64,000 nt of DNA from Xestospongia bergquistia (GCA_963965975.1 OZ014411.1:20550446-20614445), one strand, 5' to 3'. Counted from the stretch's first letter, positions 22,188-34,288 are shown. Notes: generated from the sequence alone by a model not told the origin. Program-made: numbers and translations.

Positions 22188-22309
22188 ATTGCATATCTAT
22201 TAAAAAGGTAAATGCCTGTCGTTTCAAACCCAACAATGATATTTCTAATTGTCATAGCCAAAGACCATTCCTCAGAAAAGAGCTGGGAAAATTCATACCT
22301 AGATACACA

Positions 22310-23142
22310 TATTCCTGGATTCTGGATTCTTAACAGTAAAATTGTGATAGATCTCTCTTTAAGCTAACTTAAGTGGTGAAATGGCTCCCTTATCCAGCGG
22401 TTGAGTAAAGTGAGTAATGTTAGTTGTAATGCAGTCAATTGAGGTTTCAGTGTCTTTCTATTGAAAATAACAAAAGGTGGAAGAGTATAGCCTGAGGCAC
22501 TAGTGCAAACAAGCACAGTAATCTGGGATGGGATTAGGTGTCACTTGTCAAATGAGAAACAGCTTTTGTTCCTACAGTGCAAACAACCTTAGGATTTTTA
22601 GGAGCCAGAGCAAAGCCAATCTTGTCACAGTTGAAAATGTTGCTAGCCTTATCAAAGATGTTATTAGCTTCAAGTGTCTCTTTGACCTTATCACAGTAGC
22701 ACTCTATCATATGTGCATCAGTGGCAATGGCTCTTGCTATTGACAATGGTACAGCTGTTCTCAATGCCAATGAAGGGTGTCGTCTAAGAAAGGCTTCCCA
22801 CCACCCATTGGAAACTTGGGCCTTCATACCCTTTGAACCAACAATTTCTTGAACAATACTCAGCACATGCTTTTGAGTATATTGGTAACCTACTCTACAA
22901 TGAACATCAAGGAACCTCACTAGCTCCTCCTCCTCTCCAATAGTTAAGTAAGGGTTAGGGCCATACTTCGAATCATGTTGAGATTTGTCTACACAGTGAT
23001 CATGCAAAGTTGAACGCGGCACTCCATTCATCTTGGCAGCTCATCTATAATATTCACCTTGTTCAACAGCAGCAATAGCCCTCTCTAGCCCAATTTTGTC
23101 ATAGCTTTGGTATGTTCCTCTACCAATTACTGCTGAATACAT
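22310..23142 (-). pseudogene. pogo/Tigger-like (Tc1-mariner) transposase remnant
   Basis: Start MYSAVIGRGTYQSYDKIG at 23142, then AAKMNGVPRSTLHDH: a Psq-type helix-turn-helix (with one in-frame stop between them). Next comes a CENP-B-type second HTH (YLTIGEEEELVRFL, WWEAFLRRHPSL), then the start of the DDE domain (IFNCDKIGFAL, i.e. the first catalytic Asp block, normally N.DE.G) and VLVCTSASGYTLPPFVIF. The later piece HFTQPLDKGAISPLK is the 'QPLD.GVF.PLK' block. Between the last two blocks about 60-80 residues are missing, including the second catalytic Asp. One stop, a frameshift and this deletion make it inactive. It directly abuts the hAT remnant. Confidence 0.8.
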
Positions 23143-23149
23143 AGGTGTT

Positions 23150-23880
23150 GGTGTAGGTGATTGACATGAGTTGATATGCCGATACAAGCAAGGATATTGT
23201 AATATGAAGATCTAATATAAAGTACAAAGATATGCAATTCAAACATATATAGGAAAAAAATGACAATTATGTGCACTATATATTCTAAACTAGCTACAAT
23301 GACTGACAGCAATGAGGGCATACCTATTCTATTGTCTGAAAAGGAGGAGACATCTCTTAGTCCACTCTCTGTCTTTGTCGGTAGCTGTACACCCAAAACC
23401 ATTCAATTAACATCTTTGTGAAAGGGCACATGAGTGTTCACAGTAGTAGGACACCATAGAGGGCACATGAACCTTCAATTAAAGCGATATGAAATCACTG
23501 GTTACTAAAGTTAGAATCAGCTAGCTTTGTCTTATTGGAACTTTAAACAAAAATATAAGGCTTTATGGTCTACATATGATCTATGATAAGTGGTAGGCAG
23601 AGTCTGCATATAGTGATTGATGTAGGTGCTAACTGTGAAAGATCTGAGTGAGAAGTGCAAGAGAAAGTGATAACGACCTAAAATGAACATTATTGTAAGA
23701 AACATGACAATTCTTGTACTTGACAAAGACAGAGCAAAACATGACCAGAAACCGGATATATGTGATAGATGTCATCTGATTATTTAGGCAATAATCCCAA
23801 GGAATGGAATCTCTCTCTTAGTGCAGACAAGGAATGGAAAGGAGCATGAATATAATAAATTAATTTTGCATTGGAAGAGT
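23150..23880. other. No gene seen
   Basis: No supported coding or repeat structure on either strand. Confidence 0.45.
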
Positions 23881-23892
23881 TACAATTAATGA

Positions 23893-23946
23893 CCTGGGAA
23901 TCGATCTGTGCTTTCTATAGTACAGTCTCTTACCCATCTGAAAAGA
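23893..23946 (-). repeat. Possible tRNA-derived (SINE-like) fragment
   Basis: The minus strand has a GGGTAAGAGACTGT box followed 20 bases later by AGATCGATTCCC, similar to the A and B boxes of a pol III promoter (B consensus GGTTCGANTCC). A full cloverleaf cannot be drawn. Low confidence. Confidence 0.2.
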
Positions 23947-24350
23947 AATTAATTATTAATAATTATTTAGTACTGAATATGTACGCGTATTTTGCATCTT
24001 ACATAACTATGAAAGGAAATTGTCAAAGCAAATAATAACAAGCTAAACCAACACATAAATCTTTCGTTTTAGATAACAAGTTGTAATTTATATCTACATA
24101 ACTTAAAACAATGGCTATAGTCCCAAAAGTGGACTTATATCTTACGTTGTTTTAGTGTCTTCCATAAGAATAGTGCGACTTTACTAACATAAAACTAGTC
24201 TAACAAATGTGTTCTTATTTGTTCTAAATAATTCGTCCTAAACCTTTCAGTGGTAACATTGCTGCAAGAAGAAAGAGTTACAAAAGTATTTTAGTGCCAT
24301 TTTCATCGTAAAATAACTAATTTAAAAGTGAATGTCTGTATTATTGACTA
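23947..24350. other. No gene seen
   Basis: AT-rich DNA ahead of the Mutator-like element. Confidence 0.45.
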
Positions 24351-24461
24351 TTTTTAATAGGCAGTGTTTAGTGAACCAACATTCGGTTCACTAAGATGTT
24401 GGTTATTGAACCGACAGTCGCGTGAGAAACATGAATATAATTAAAATTGACCACAAGAATT

Positions 24462-25160
24462 TTAATTAATGTAAAATGTCTCATTGCAAGCTTTACAAAA
24501 CCAGTATCTCTTCTTTGGCATTTTCTTTAGTCCAGTGTATTTGAGATGTAACCACATTAAACAGGAGTTACAGTTGATGCTGTTATCCCTTGTATCATCA
24601 GTCTGTAGTTTGCAAACAGGACAGAAGTAATTGCATTTCTCATTCTTCATTGTGACAATGTTGATTATAATCTTCCAGGCATCATCAGTAAAGAATCTTT
24701 TGATGCTACCCAAGCACACACATTCACAAATACAGGCATTGTTCACATTCTCTGGTATGACCTCAACCATATCTTCAGTTATCTTCTTCCCTCTTAAAAC
24801 ATCAGGACTTTTAGTCTCTGCTATGAACCATGACAGCATAATCTTTTCTTTAGCTTCTGGGATAAGATTCTCAAAAGCAACTGGACCAGTCATTCGCTTT
24901 TTCCTTGGCAAGCCCACTACAGTTTTGTCCAATCCTTTAGGCCTACCATGTTTTCTTATTTTAGGTGGTAACTTTATTGCAGATAGATCCAGTAGTCTTG
25001 CCTCTTCATTACTCATAGCACCTTGGCTTAGCTCAATCCCACCACTATCCATTATGATCTCTTCTTGAACATGCATCTGCTCATCTATTGTGGTAGTTTC
25101 ATCGGTACTGATGACACAGCCTTTGGACAAGGTGACTACATCTTCACATACACCATCCAT
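24462..25160 (-). CDS. AT-hook and PHD-finger protein part of the MULE-type element
   Basis: A 232-residue frame: an acidic N-terminus, an AT-hook-like KHGRPKGLDK at residues 70-80 with a basic GLPRKKR just after, a cysteine cluster (CICECVC, 143-149), then a PHD-like finger at 180-225 (C180, C183, C197, C200, H205, C222, C225); the eighth ligand expected at 208 is Tyr. It follows the SWIM frame by about 60 bases that contain TACATGATGTAG, a possible splice acceptor with the frame GDDGVEEMDG continuing, so both may be exons of one transposase or host-binding tail. Its own start codon at 25160 is therefore uncertain. Confidence 0.6.
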   Translation of the reverse strand: MDGVCEDVVTLSKGCVISTDETTTIDEQMHVQEEIIMDSGGIELSQGAMSNEEARLLDLSAIKLPPKIRKHGRPKGLDKTVVGLPRKKRMTGPVAFENLIPEAKEKIMLSWFIAETKSPDVLRGKKITEDMVEVIPENVNNACICECVCLGSIKRFFTDDAWKIIINIVTMKNEKCNYFCPVCKLQTDDTRDNSINCNSCLMWLHLKYTGLKKMPKKRYWFCKACNETFYIN

Positions 25161-25220
25161 TTCTTCAACTCCATCGTCCTCCCCTCCTACATCATGTATA
25201 AAATTAATTATGCAATATCT

Positions 25221-25718
25221 TTAGAAAACATTATCTTGTTGTCTATGAGTGCTACCATCATTGGTTTTTCCAACTTCCCACAAACTCTGAAGTAACTCAA
25301 GTTCTGCCATTTTATGATCAAAGTCACTACCATAGGATTCTGACACTATAGATGCTAGTCTCAGACATATTGATTGTGCTGCTCTGAATTTCTGATGCTG
25401 GCTCTTTGGTTTAGGGTGTGGTAGGTCAGCTGAGGAAATAGAAAATGAACCAAGTTTCGCTGTCACTGAAGACACTATGAATAGTTTTGTAGTGAGCCAT
25501 ATATGCCATCTTCTGTGTGGCAAATCTTCATCAAGCATAGGCATATCAAGTCTATTTCTCAAAGCGAAAATGTGACAGCAAGGCAACTTCATAGTCTGAT
25601 GAAAATAACAAGAGCACTTGACTGATGAATTTTGGACACAAAAGTCAACTCGCGTAACCAGACCTACTTTAGCTTGTCTGGCGAGCGACGAGACTAATTG
25701 GTGCAGTTCACAGAGCAT
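25221..25718 (-). CDS. MULE-type transposase C-terminal part with SWIM zinc finger
   Basis: A 165-residue frame. Residues 35-49 (CSCYFHQTMKLPCCH) fit the SWIM pattern C-x-C-x(n)-C-x-H, a DNA- or protein-binding zinc finger at the end of MULE transposases and in ZSWIM proteins. Upstream reading in neighbouring frames (LTQAQTFSPKLVNKVHDDLF, about 25780-25860; GWKQTTANVSHYYAL, about 25710-25760) looks coding too, so the frame was longer before a shift and the stop near 25720. The DDE domain is not in the element. The C-terminal half (residues 80-165) has no recognised fold. Confidence 0.7.
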   Translation of the reverse strand: MLCELHQLVSSLARQAKVGLVTRVDFCVQNSSVKCSCYFHQTMKLPCCHIFALRNRLDMPMLDEDLPHRRWHIWLTTKLFIVSSVTAKLGSFSISSADLPHPKPKSQHQKFRAAQSICLRLASIVSESYGSDFDHKMAELELLQSLWEVGKTNDGSTHRQQDNVF

Positions 25719-26134
25719 AATAATGGCTCACATTTGCAGTGGTCTGCTTCCATCCTTTGGTCTACCCTTAAAGGGTCGTCCACCATGAATGCAAGCAAAC
25801 AGGTCGTCATGTACTTTGTTTACTAGCTTTGGAGAGAATGTTTGAGCTTGAGTTAGAGTTCTACAATCTCGTACGTAAAAGTGGCAGTACATCTTTCTTT
25901 GAAAAGGATTAATAGCCTCTTTTGTCTGAGTCTAGCTTTTAAACTTGGCTCCAACTTTAAGTATCCCACTAGCTTCTGTCGCGGTGGCGCTAACACCAAA
26001 GTCTACTGTTGTCCTCTCACCAGGCACCCACCCAGGATACCACGTGCTTTTAATTATATTCATGCTTCTCACGCTACTATCGGTTCAATCTTAGTGAACC
26101 GAATGTCGGTTCACTAAACACTGCCTTTTTAATA

Positions 26135-26820
26135 ATATAATATAAAGAAAAATATATAGTCAATGTGTTGATAAATAAAAATGACATTAATGTCTTTATA
26201 GAGTAATACAATACAGGAAAGAGTGTGTCCAGCTTACAATGTCAGGTAATAAAAATTAATTGATTTTTTGGACACAGAATGCGCTTTCGAATGTCCATTC
26301 AGTTCTATGGGATCATGTGATTCGTTTCCAACCCTGGTACATAGTCTATACTAAATCTTTTTTGGACAATAGCCCCACCCCTTGTCCTCCCATCATTCAG
26401 CCACATAGTTTTCTGTATGTACTTTTAAGAAAACCTTATTTATATGTATGTCATATGTCACTGAAAAGATTAATAGTTATTTTAACAACAATTTGTATGC
26501 ATTAGTGGATTGCTGTGGCCATGAATGGAATCTTCAATTTATGTGACACTGTATTGTTGGGTATACTGTAGTATTATAAAGTAACAAATGATCATAAGTA
26601 ATTGACATGACTTTTGAGCAATCCAATGAAATAATTACAAAGTATTTGGCTAAAATTAACTTATACTCTAGATCTCACTAACAATCATTACTCTAGTATA
26701 ATAATGATCGTATTGGTGAATTGGTACAAACTTCTTCCATTTGTCTTAATTGGCAATGATTTTATCAATGTTAACTTTCAAAGAGGCATCACCATTTGAT
26801 TATTTGTCTGGAAAAGAGGG
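26135..26820. other. No gene seen
   Basis: AT-rich DNA between the Mutator-like element and the possible kinase fragment. Confidence 0.45.
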
Positions 26821-27006
26821 TGAAGAGAGGATGTGGTAGGTTGGGAACTGTCATAGTAATAAATATTTTAATAAACGGGATTGGAAATACCCATGTACTT
26901 CCTTGTCCTAAGACTCACAATTCTGCTCTTTATATCCAATATCTGATTCAGTTCTGTGCAAGCAAAATGATATACTTTTTTTGATATACTGTTTGTCTTC
27001 TTGTAG

Positions 27007-27310
27007 ATGGTCACATGTTACACATTGACCTAGACACATCAAAATTCTATAAGGTAAATGGTATTTTGCTTTATTGCCTTTAACCTTATTCTTTCCATAT
27101 AACACAGCCACTAATTTTTTTTCTTTTCTCCTCTAAAACAAGAATGGAGATAGCGAGAAGGTCCCTTGTGTTATACTCTCTTGTGACAGGAAGTTTTCTC
27201 CATCGGTGAAGAGATTAATATCCAATCAACATTTGTTGGTGAGCACTCTGGCAAGGGATGAGCATAGAAGGAGTGGATTTTCCAATGAGACATTGAATAG
27301 CTTCTCCTAG
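27007..27310 (+). pseudogene. Possible PI3-kinase-like catalytic fragment, two exons
   Basis: Acceptor TCTTCTTGTAG, exon 27007-27053 with GHMLHIDLDTSKFYK, donor GTAAAT, an 89-base intron, acceptor AACAAG? at 27142, then NGDSEKVPCVILSCD and further residues to a stop at 27310 in the same phase. G-H-x-x-H-I-D followed about 20 residues on by ...KVP.V.L..D is the activation-loop region of PI3/PI4-kinases (GHLFHIDFG ... RVPFVLT.D). The Phe-Gly after HID is not kept (LD). About 150 bases upstream a frame reads CHSNKYFN, which could be a worn catalytic loop (DRHxxNIM). Nothing else of a kinase is visible; it is probably a decayed fragment. The assignment rests on short motifs. Confidence 0.35.
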
Positions 27311-27979
27311 GCTTGATAACAAGGCACTTGTCCAGTGCAATTAATCTGCAGGCCATAATTGCCTCGAGTCCCCTAGGGTCTACATATGCTGTACATATTC
27401 ATTTGGCGAGGAAGGGTATGGCTTGCAGAGACCACTGAGTGTCTGCAGAATGATGTACACAAATGCTTCTATCCTGTAGCATCCATGCTTGATGAATCTG
27501 CTGCTCCATCCATCTAGACTGTCGAGGGAAACCCAACATCCCTTTCTTGGTGTGTGATCAATCAAAGAGCAGTTTTAAATTTCTTCTTTGCCATCAGTTT
27601 GGAGAAGGAACGAATAATGTACTTCTCTGATTTTGACCTTTTTGTTTTAAGTTGTCTTGGATTGTTCAGCCTTCTCGAAGAAACTGGTCAAATTCACCAT
27701 CATACGAGGACTATAGATGGGTTTTTAAGTTGGGTGACATGGTCACAAATGAATTTCCAGCCTTGCATGATGGAACCTTGAAGAGATTTGTTTCCAGTGG
27801 GTAACCTTAACATAGCAGCTTGTGACAGATTGAGCAAAAGGGTCACGGTCCACATTTCCCTATGTGAATTAAGGTCATGAGACCACATCAATGCTTTAAT
27901 GCTAATGTGACAATTGTTTTAACACTACATAATCACTAAAGCCTTGTGACTTATTGATGTCTTTGTTTGTCCTGTTATC
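27311..27979. other. Unassigned, locally higher coding potential on both strands
   Basis: Less AT-rich than its surroundings. A plus-strand frame gives GRVWLAETTECLQNDVHKCF and later YEDYRWVFKLGDMVTNEF; the minus strand has open frames at 27380-27565 and 27700-27891. I recognise none of them. Likely decayed coding DNA. Confidence 0.3.
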
Positions 27980-27997
27980 ATGGACAAGAAGGAATTG
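27980..27997 (+). CDS. Ankyrin gene exon 1 (start codon)
   Basis: ATG GAC AAG AAG GAA TTG (MDKKEL) ends at a strong donor GTAAGT. The 49-base intron that follows ends in TTTTTGCAATAG and joins exon 2 in phase 0. It is the only nearby ATG that leads in frame to a good donor, and no in-frame extension upstream was recognised. An earlier non-coding or coding exon cannot be excluded. Confidence 0.5.
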
Positions 27998-28046
27998 GTA
28001 AGTACATCATTTAGTATTACATTTAGTATTTTGGTTTTTGCAATAG

Positions 28047-28139
28047 AGTGAATATCTAATTGAATTTGCTATGAAAGGAGACTTGTCAGGTGTAAAGAAC
28101 ATTCTTGTTAGAGGAGGCAATGTAAATACTTCAGATGAG
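28047..28139 (+). CDS. Ankyrin gene exon 2: first, divergent repeat
   Basis: 31 codons, SEYLIEFAMKGDLSGVKNIL then VRGGNVNTSDE, with the ankyrin pattern A..GDL..V..LL..G..VN. It sits where an A exon sits in later units: the intron after it (28290-28560) is a diverged copy of the intron after A1 (34470-34770). It is thus the oldest, divergent member of the A series and lacks the downstream hairpin. Confidence 0.8.
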
Positions 28140-29154
28140 GTAAGTCTATTTCATTATTAAGATCTACAAATATGCCAAATATGACAAATATTGGATGGAG
28201 AAGATGATACCAATCCTTTATTACAATATTTATTTTTACAAAATGTGTATTAACCAATTTTACTACTAATTTTATTGGATACCAACAGATACACAAACAT
28301 CACCTTTTTTATAATTTCTTTAAAAATCACTTGAAATCCATACACAAAAATAGCAGTGATGGACATGAATTGAACCATTATTTGTTTAGTTTTGAATCTT
28401 ACTTTTTAAATTGTTTAAAAATAGAACTTTGTGTATACATAGGACAGCAATTGTCATACAGACTACTTGAATTTGTACCTTACTGGCTACTAAATAAATA
28501 TACAAGATTATTTGTAGGTTTTGTGACAATGACGAAAGTACAATTTTAATTTGTTATAAAACTAGAGAGTATTGAAGAGTTTAATGGTCATAATGATTAT
28601 AGCAGTGATATATATCGATAACTGGTATGCTTCTTGCTATTGTTAATAAATCCCCAATTGAAACCTCAACCTTTTTCAGACTGTTATAGACCTATAGTTT
28701 GTGATAAGCAATAATTGTCAGACATGTTGGTTAGACTTGTTGATAATATAATTAGAGATCCATATTGAAATACAAAGATGATGATAGTTGATATGCTAAG
28801 CAATGTAAAGAGCTACATGTTATATTTTTTCCAACGTTGGTCTGTTTACTCAATAATATAGGTCTAACTTGTTATAATTTCCTGTTTGCATCTTGTTTAT
28901 CATCCCTAGTCATATTACATTGTATATACATTAACCCATCTTGCATAAATTGTTAAAAAGTTATTTAAGTAATTAAGTCTTACTAGTAATAGATGTAGTC
29001 ATGTCCTTCATGTAAAGCATTACTTACATGTAGACAATATAATCACAAAGTACAGAAATATAAGACAATACACAAGGTTTGCATGTTTGTACTGTTATTG
29101 TAAAGTGTTAGCAGTTTCATTTTACAGTTGATTGTTCGTATGTTTTTCTAATAG

Positions 29155-29253
29155 AGAGGATTGGCAGCTCTTCATTATGCAAGTTCCAAAGGACATACAA
29201 ACATCGTTGAAGTATTAGTCAACCATAATGCTGATATCAATGTTGTTACTAAG
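29155..29253 (+). CDS. Ankyrin gene exon B0
   Basis: 33 codons: RGLAALHYASSKGHTNIVEV and LVNHNADINVVTK, a canonical repeat (TPLHxA, G-H, IVxxLLxxGAD-N). It differs from the later B exons in RGLA for SGWT and SSKGHTN for SFKGYPD, in keeping with an older unit. Confidence 0.85.
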
Positions 29254-32200
29254 GTAATTGAGATCATGAGAATGAACTATATTCTTTAAGTTGTGTGAAT
29301 CGATAGTAACTATTAGAGAAGACATTAGCAGTATAAGGGCAGCATGATGTTTTTCGTCATTGTTGGTATTGTTGTGTTTGTGCATAGATAATTACAAAAC
29401 TAGAAGATTAGATTTAAAATATTATTTTATAGAGAAATTTACGTTTTTACCTAAGGTATATGCTTTTAGAATTTTTATTTCAAGTGGTTTAAGAATGATA
29501 ATAGTAGTTTATACAGAGCTTGGAGTATCTTCTGACATTTATGTCATTTTTTCAAAATAGTCTTATTTGAATTTATTTAAAAGTTTTGCATGTTTTGTGC
29601 ACATTCCCAAATGAAAGTTCTAATTTTCTATCTAACTTAACAGTTTAAACTTGAAACATTTTGTTAGGGTTTTCTGGTACAAGTAAAGATTACAAGAAAT
29701 AACCATCATGGTCTTGATATTGTGTCTGTTATGTATAGATGTTCATGCTGTTATTTTAGTACCATCCCTACATTTAATGAGAAAGTTTTCAATTATATGC
29801 TACAATTGTAGCACAATAATGAGTTAGTAATGTAAAGGAATAGGTTGTCTTGTCAGACCTCTCCATGCGAAACGAATGACATCCAAAAAAAACAATCTTG
29901 TATTGTGGACTTCTATTTTTAGAGCATATAGTCATAAATCCTTTATAAGATTTGAGCTCTTCTTTTTATTCCATCAATGAGAAGTTTATTGAGACTTATC
30001 CTATTTGTCTGGCTTTTATTGTTGATGCCAAATCCTATACCTAAGTTATACAATTCTGTTGTGAGTTGTAGTACATTGATACCTACAATTTTAGTAAAGA
30101 AAAGAAAAGAATGAAGAAAATCAAAGAAATTGAAGTTTACCTAGCCAAAGTCTACTGATAAAATAGAGATTCTATCAAATGAAAAGATTCAATGCCTTGC
30201 ATGGGAACTTGGCAGGCTACAGTATAATTGTTTTAGATTACGTGGTATCTATATTTATCCACTTTTCCAATTTTATCTATTATAATTGTTAGTGCAAGCT
30301 ATGAGATGAAAAGGGACATTAAAATACATTGATCCTGTAACTGCTGATTCCCAATATTAGAAATGAATTTTGTTAAGCCTAACTGTGATTGGTATGACAT
30401 TGGACATCTATCACTAATAATGGTTGAAGCTTCTTCCTAGGTTTATTTTTATTTTGGGCATTTTATCTATCTTTAGCCTGAGTATGAAATCTGAGCATAT
30501 CAATGTGTTGTTGTCATTTTTTTTACAATATTACATTTGGTTTCCACATTTATGTTGACGTTATTACTTCTAATGTGAATGTGTCCTTTACAATATAAGA
30601 GTATGTAATTTTGATATAATGTATTTTAAGTATATTTAATTTGTTGTTGTGATTTTGTTTACTCTATTGTTTTGTTTTCACATTTATATTCCTGTGACTA
30701 CTTATCATCTGAATGTGTTGTTTAAAATATTAAAGGAGGTAAGTGTGATATAATGTAGTATTCATTCTAATTTTTTTATATTGAATGTTTTTATTTTATT
30801 CACACTATTGTATTGACGTTAATGGTTTTTAATGCCTTGGACAGAAAGCTTCGCATGCTATACAATAGATGTTTTGTATTGTTTGGTGTCTATGTGTATC
30901 CACTTTTGCAATTTTATTCACTACTATATTGTAATTGCAGCTTATGAGATTAACAAATGATTTTAAAGTGGATCTTTAACTGCTGATTCCAATATCAGCA
31001 ATGAATTTTGTTAAAACTAACTGCATGTGATACGACATTAAGTATCACTATAATAATGCTTATATCTTCTTGCTAAGCTGTTTCTTTGCTTATTTGTTGA
31101 GCATTTTATAGCTATATCCTAGTATGAATTTTAAGCATATCAAATGTGATTTGTTTACAGTATTGCATATTTGTTTTCCACATTTATGTTCCTATTATTA
31201 CTTATAACGTGTCCTTCACAATATAAGAGTATGTAATTTTGATATAAAGTATTCTAAGTATATTAAATGCATTGTTGTGATTTTGTTTATTCTATTTTTT
31301 GTTTTCACATTTATTTTGATGTGATTACTTATCATCTGAATGTGTTGTTTAAAATATAATAGAGGGTAAGTGTGATATAATGTAGTGTTCATTCTAAGTC
31401 TTTTGAATTGAATGTTGTCATTTTATTTATCCTATTGTATTGACGTTAATGGTTTTTAATGCCTTGGACGAAAAGCTTTGCATGCTGTACAATAGATGTT
31501 TTGTATTGTGTAGTATCTATGTGTATCCACTATTGCAATTTTATTCCCTCTAATGTAATAGCAGCTTATGAGATCAACAAATGACATTAAAGTGGATCCT
31601 TTAACTGCTAATTCCTATATCAGCAATGAATTTTGTTAAAACTAACTGCATGTGATACGACATAGGTATCACTAATAATGCTTAAATCTTGATCTAAAGT
31701 ATTCTAAGTATATTTAGTGTGTTGTTGTGATTTGTTTACAGTATTGCATTTGGTTTCCACATTTATGTTGCTATTATTACTTCTAATGTGAATGTGTCCT
31801 TTACAATATAAGAGTATGTAATTTTGATATAATGTATTCCAAGTATATTTAATGTGTTGTTGTGATTTTGTTTATTCTATTTTTTGTTTTCACATTTATG
31901 TTGCTGTGGTTACTTATCATCTGAATGTGTTGTGTAAAATATAATAGCAGGTAAGTGTGATATAATGTAGTATTCCTTCTAAGTCTTTTGAATTGAATGT
32001 TGTTATTTTATTTACCCTATTGTATTGATGTTAATGGTTTTTAATGCCTTGGACGAAAAGCTTCGCATGCTGTACAATGTATTGTGTAGTATCTATGTGT
32101 ATCCACTATTGCAATTTTATTCCTTCTAATGTAATAGCAGCTTATGAGATCAACAAATGACATTAATGTGTATCCTTTAACTGCTAATTCCTATATCAGC

Positions 32201-34189
32201 AATGAGTTTTGTTAAAACTAACTGCATGTGATACGACATTGGGTATCACTAATAATGCTTAGATCATCATGCTAATCTCTTTCTCTACCTATATATTGAG
32301 CATTTTATAGCTATAGCCCAGAATGAATTCTGAGCATATCGAATGTATTGTTGTGATTTTGTTTACAGTATTGCATTTGGTTTCCACATTTATTTTGCTA
32401 TTATTACTTCTAATGTGAATGTGTCCTTTACAATATAAGAGTATGTAATTTTGATATAATGTATTCCAAGTATATTTAATGTGTTGTTGTGATTTTGTTT
32501 ATTCTATTTTTTGTTTTCACATTATGTTGCTGTGGTTACTTATCATCTAAATGTGTTGTTTAAAATATAATAGGAGGTAAGTGTGATATAATGTAGTATT
32601 CCCTCTAAGTCTTTTGAATTGAATGTTGTTATTTTATTTACCCTATTGTATTGACATTAATGGTTTTTAATGCCTTGGACGAAAGCTTCGCATGCTTTAC
32701 AATAGATATTTTGTATTGTGTAGTATCAATGTGTATCCACTATTGCAATTTTATTCCCTCTAATGTAATTGCAGCTTATGAGATCAACAAATGACATTAA
32801 AGTGGATCCTTTAACTGCTAATTCCTATGTCAGCAATAAGTTTTGTTAACACTAACTGCATGTGATACGACATTGGGTATCACTAACAATGCTTAAATCT
32901 TCTTGCTAATCTGTTTCTCTACCTAGCATTTTATAGCTATAGTCCAGAATGAACTTTATTTTTAGGTATATTTTGGGCATTTTATCTATCTTTAGCCTGA
33001 GTTTGAATTCTGAACATATCAATGTGTTGTTGTCATTTTGTTTACAATATTGCATTTGGTTTCCACATTTAAGTTGCTGTTATTACTTATAATGTGAATG
33101 TGTCCTTTACAATATAAGAGGATGTAATTTTGATATAATGTAGTATAAATTCAAAGTATACTGAATGTGTTGTTGTGATTTTGCAATTGTTTACTCTATT
33201 GTTTTGTTTTTTATATCCATGTTGCTGTAATTACTTATTATGTGAATGTGTTGTTTAAAATATAATAGTGGGTAAGTATTAAAAAGTATATAAAGTATAT
33301 AAAGTATTCTAAGTATATTTAATGTGTTGTTGTGATTTGTTTACTCTGTTGTTTTGTTTTTCACATTTATGTTGCTGTGGTTACTTATCATCTGAATGTG
33401 TTGTTTAAATATAATAGTGGGTAAGTATGATATAATGTAGTATTCATTCTAAGTCTTTTGAATTGAATGTTGTTATTTTAATTACCCTATTGTATTGACG
33501 TTAATAGTTTTTAATGCCTTGGACAGAAAGCTTCACATACTTTACAATAGATGTTTTGTATTGTGTAGTATCTATGTGTATCCACTTTTGTAATTTTATT
33601 ATATCATTGTATAAGACCAAAAAATGGCAATAAAATTCATCCCTTTAATTGTAGATTCTTTGAGATGCAATAAATTTTGTTATCCCAATCTGCGAATGTA
33701 AGCACATTAAGTGTTTCTTAGAATGCTTAAAGTTTCTTGCTAGTTTGTTTCTCTACCTATTGTTTTATTATTTTAAAACTATAGTCATGCATAGAAATTG
33801 TAGCTAATTATGCAATGTAGGTCTGTCTAGTCAGTTTAAGTCAGTATCTTTAAAAATAAAAATTTTGGGAGGACGTTTTTATCCATTGTTTGTTCAGAGT
33901 ATTTAGTATTGAATTATCTTATTATTCTCCTAACAATTAATTATTACTGGTAGCTTTTCCTCTATGCTACTGAAAAGTAATTTTTTATTCTAGTCACAAA
34001 CTAGTGTAAAATTTCAAATTTGTGTTTATAATGTCCAATTGTTGAGAGTGATTTGCCTCATATTTTGTTTGCGTATATATATAATATTGTCTACTTAAGT
34101 TTATAATGTACTGATACATCTAAGCGTTGGTATAGGTAATGTACTGATGTTATGATTGATGTTAATGTGATAATTAATAATATATCTAG
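29254..34189. repeat. Long intron of unit 0, with about one 1,210-bp period
   Basis: Built from diverged copies of a block of about 600 bp (marker TTTTTAATGCCTTGGAC at about 30825, 31458, 32038, 32665, 33509). AAAGTGGATCCTTTAACTGC recurs at 31589 and 32799, 1,210 bases apart. No coding exon recognised. Confidence 0.8.
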
Positions 34190-34288
34190 AGTGGATCTAC
34201 TGCAGTCATGTTAGCAGCAGAGAATAGACACAAAGATGTTGTTTTGATTTTAACACAGAAAGGAGCCAATCTAGATCTTGTCAACAAA
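34190..34288 (+). CDS. Ankyrin gene exon A1
   Basis: 33 codons: SGSTAVMLAAENRHKDVVLI, LTQKGANLDLVNK. Acceptor ATATCTAG, donor GTAAGT. The hairpin at 34306-34352 follows. Confidence 0.85.

Larger units (their letters stand above)
24351..26134 (-). mobile_element. Mutator-like (MULE-type) DNA transposon with SWIM and PHD coding
   Basis: Element 24360-26125 (1,766 bp) starts GGCAGTGTTTAGTGAACC and ends with its inverse; the inverted ends are about 55-65 bp and are themselves partly palindromic (AACATTCGGTTCACTAAG). Exact 9-bp direct repeats TTTTTAATA flank it (24351-24359, 26126-26134), the length typical of Mutator elements. The interior codes on the minus strand for the SWIM zinc finger seen at the C-terminus of MULE transposases, then an AT-hook and a PHD finger. 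The DDE catalytic domain is absent, so this is an internally deleted, non-autonomous copy. The intact ends and target site suggest it is fairly young. Confidence 0.85.

Noticed and set aside
24631-25068. 145-residue plus-strand frame opposite the PHD/AT-hook frame
   Set aside because: Shadow; the minus strand carries recognisable motifs.
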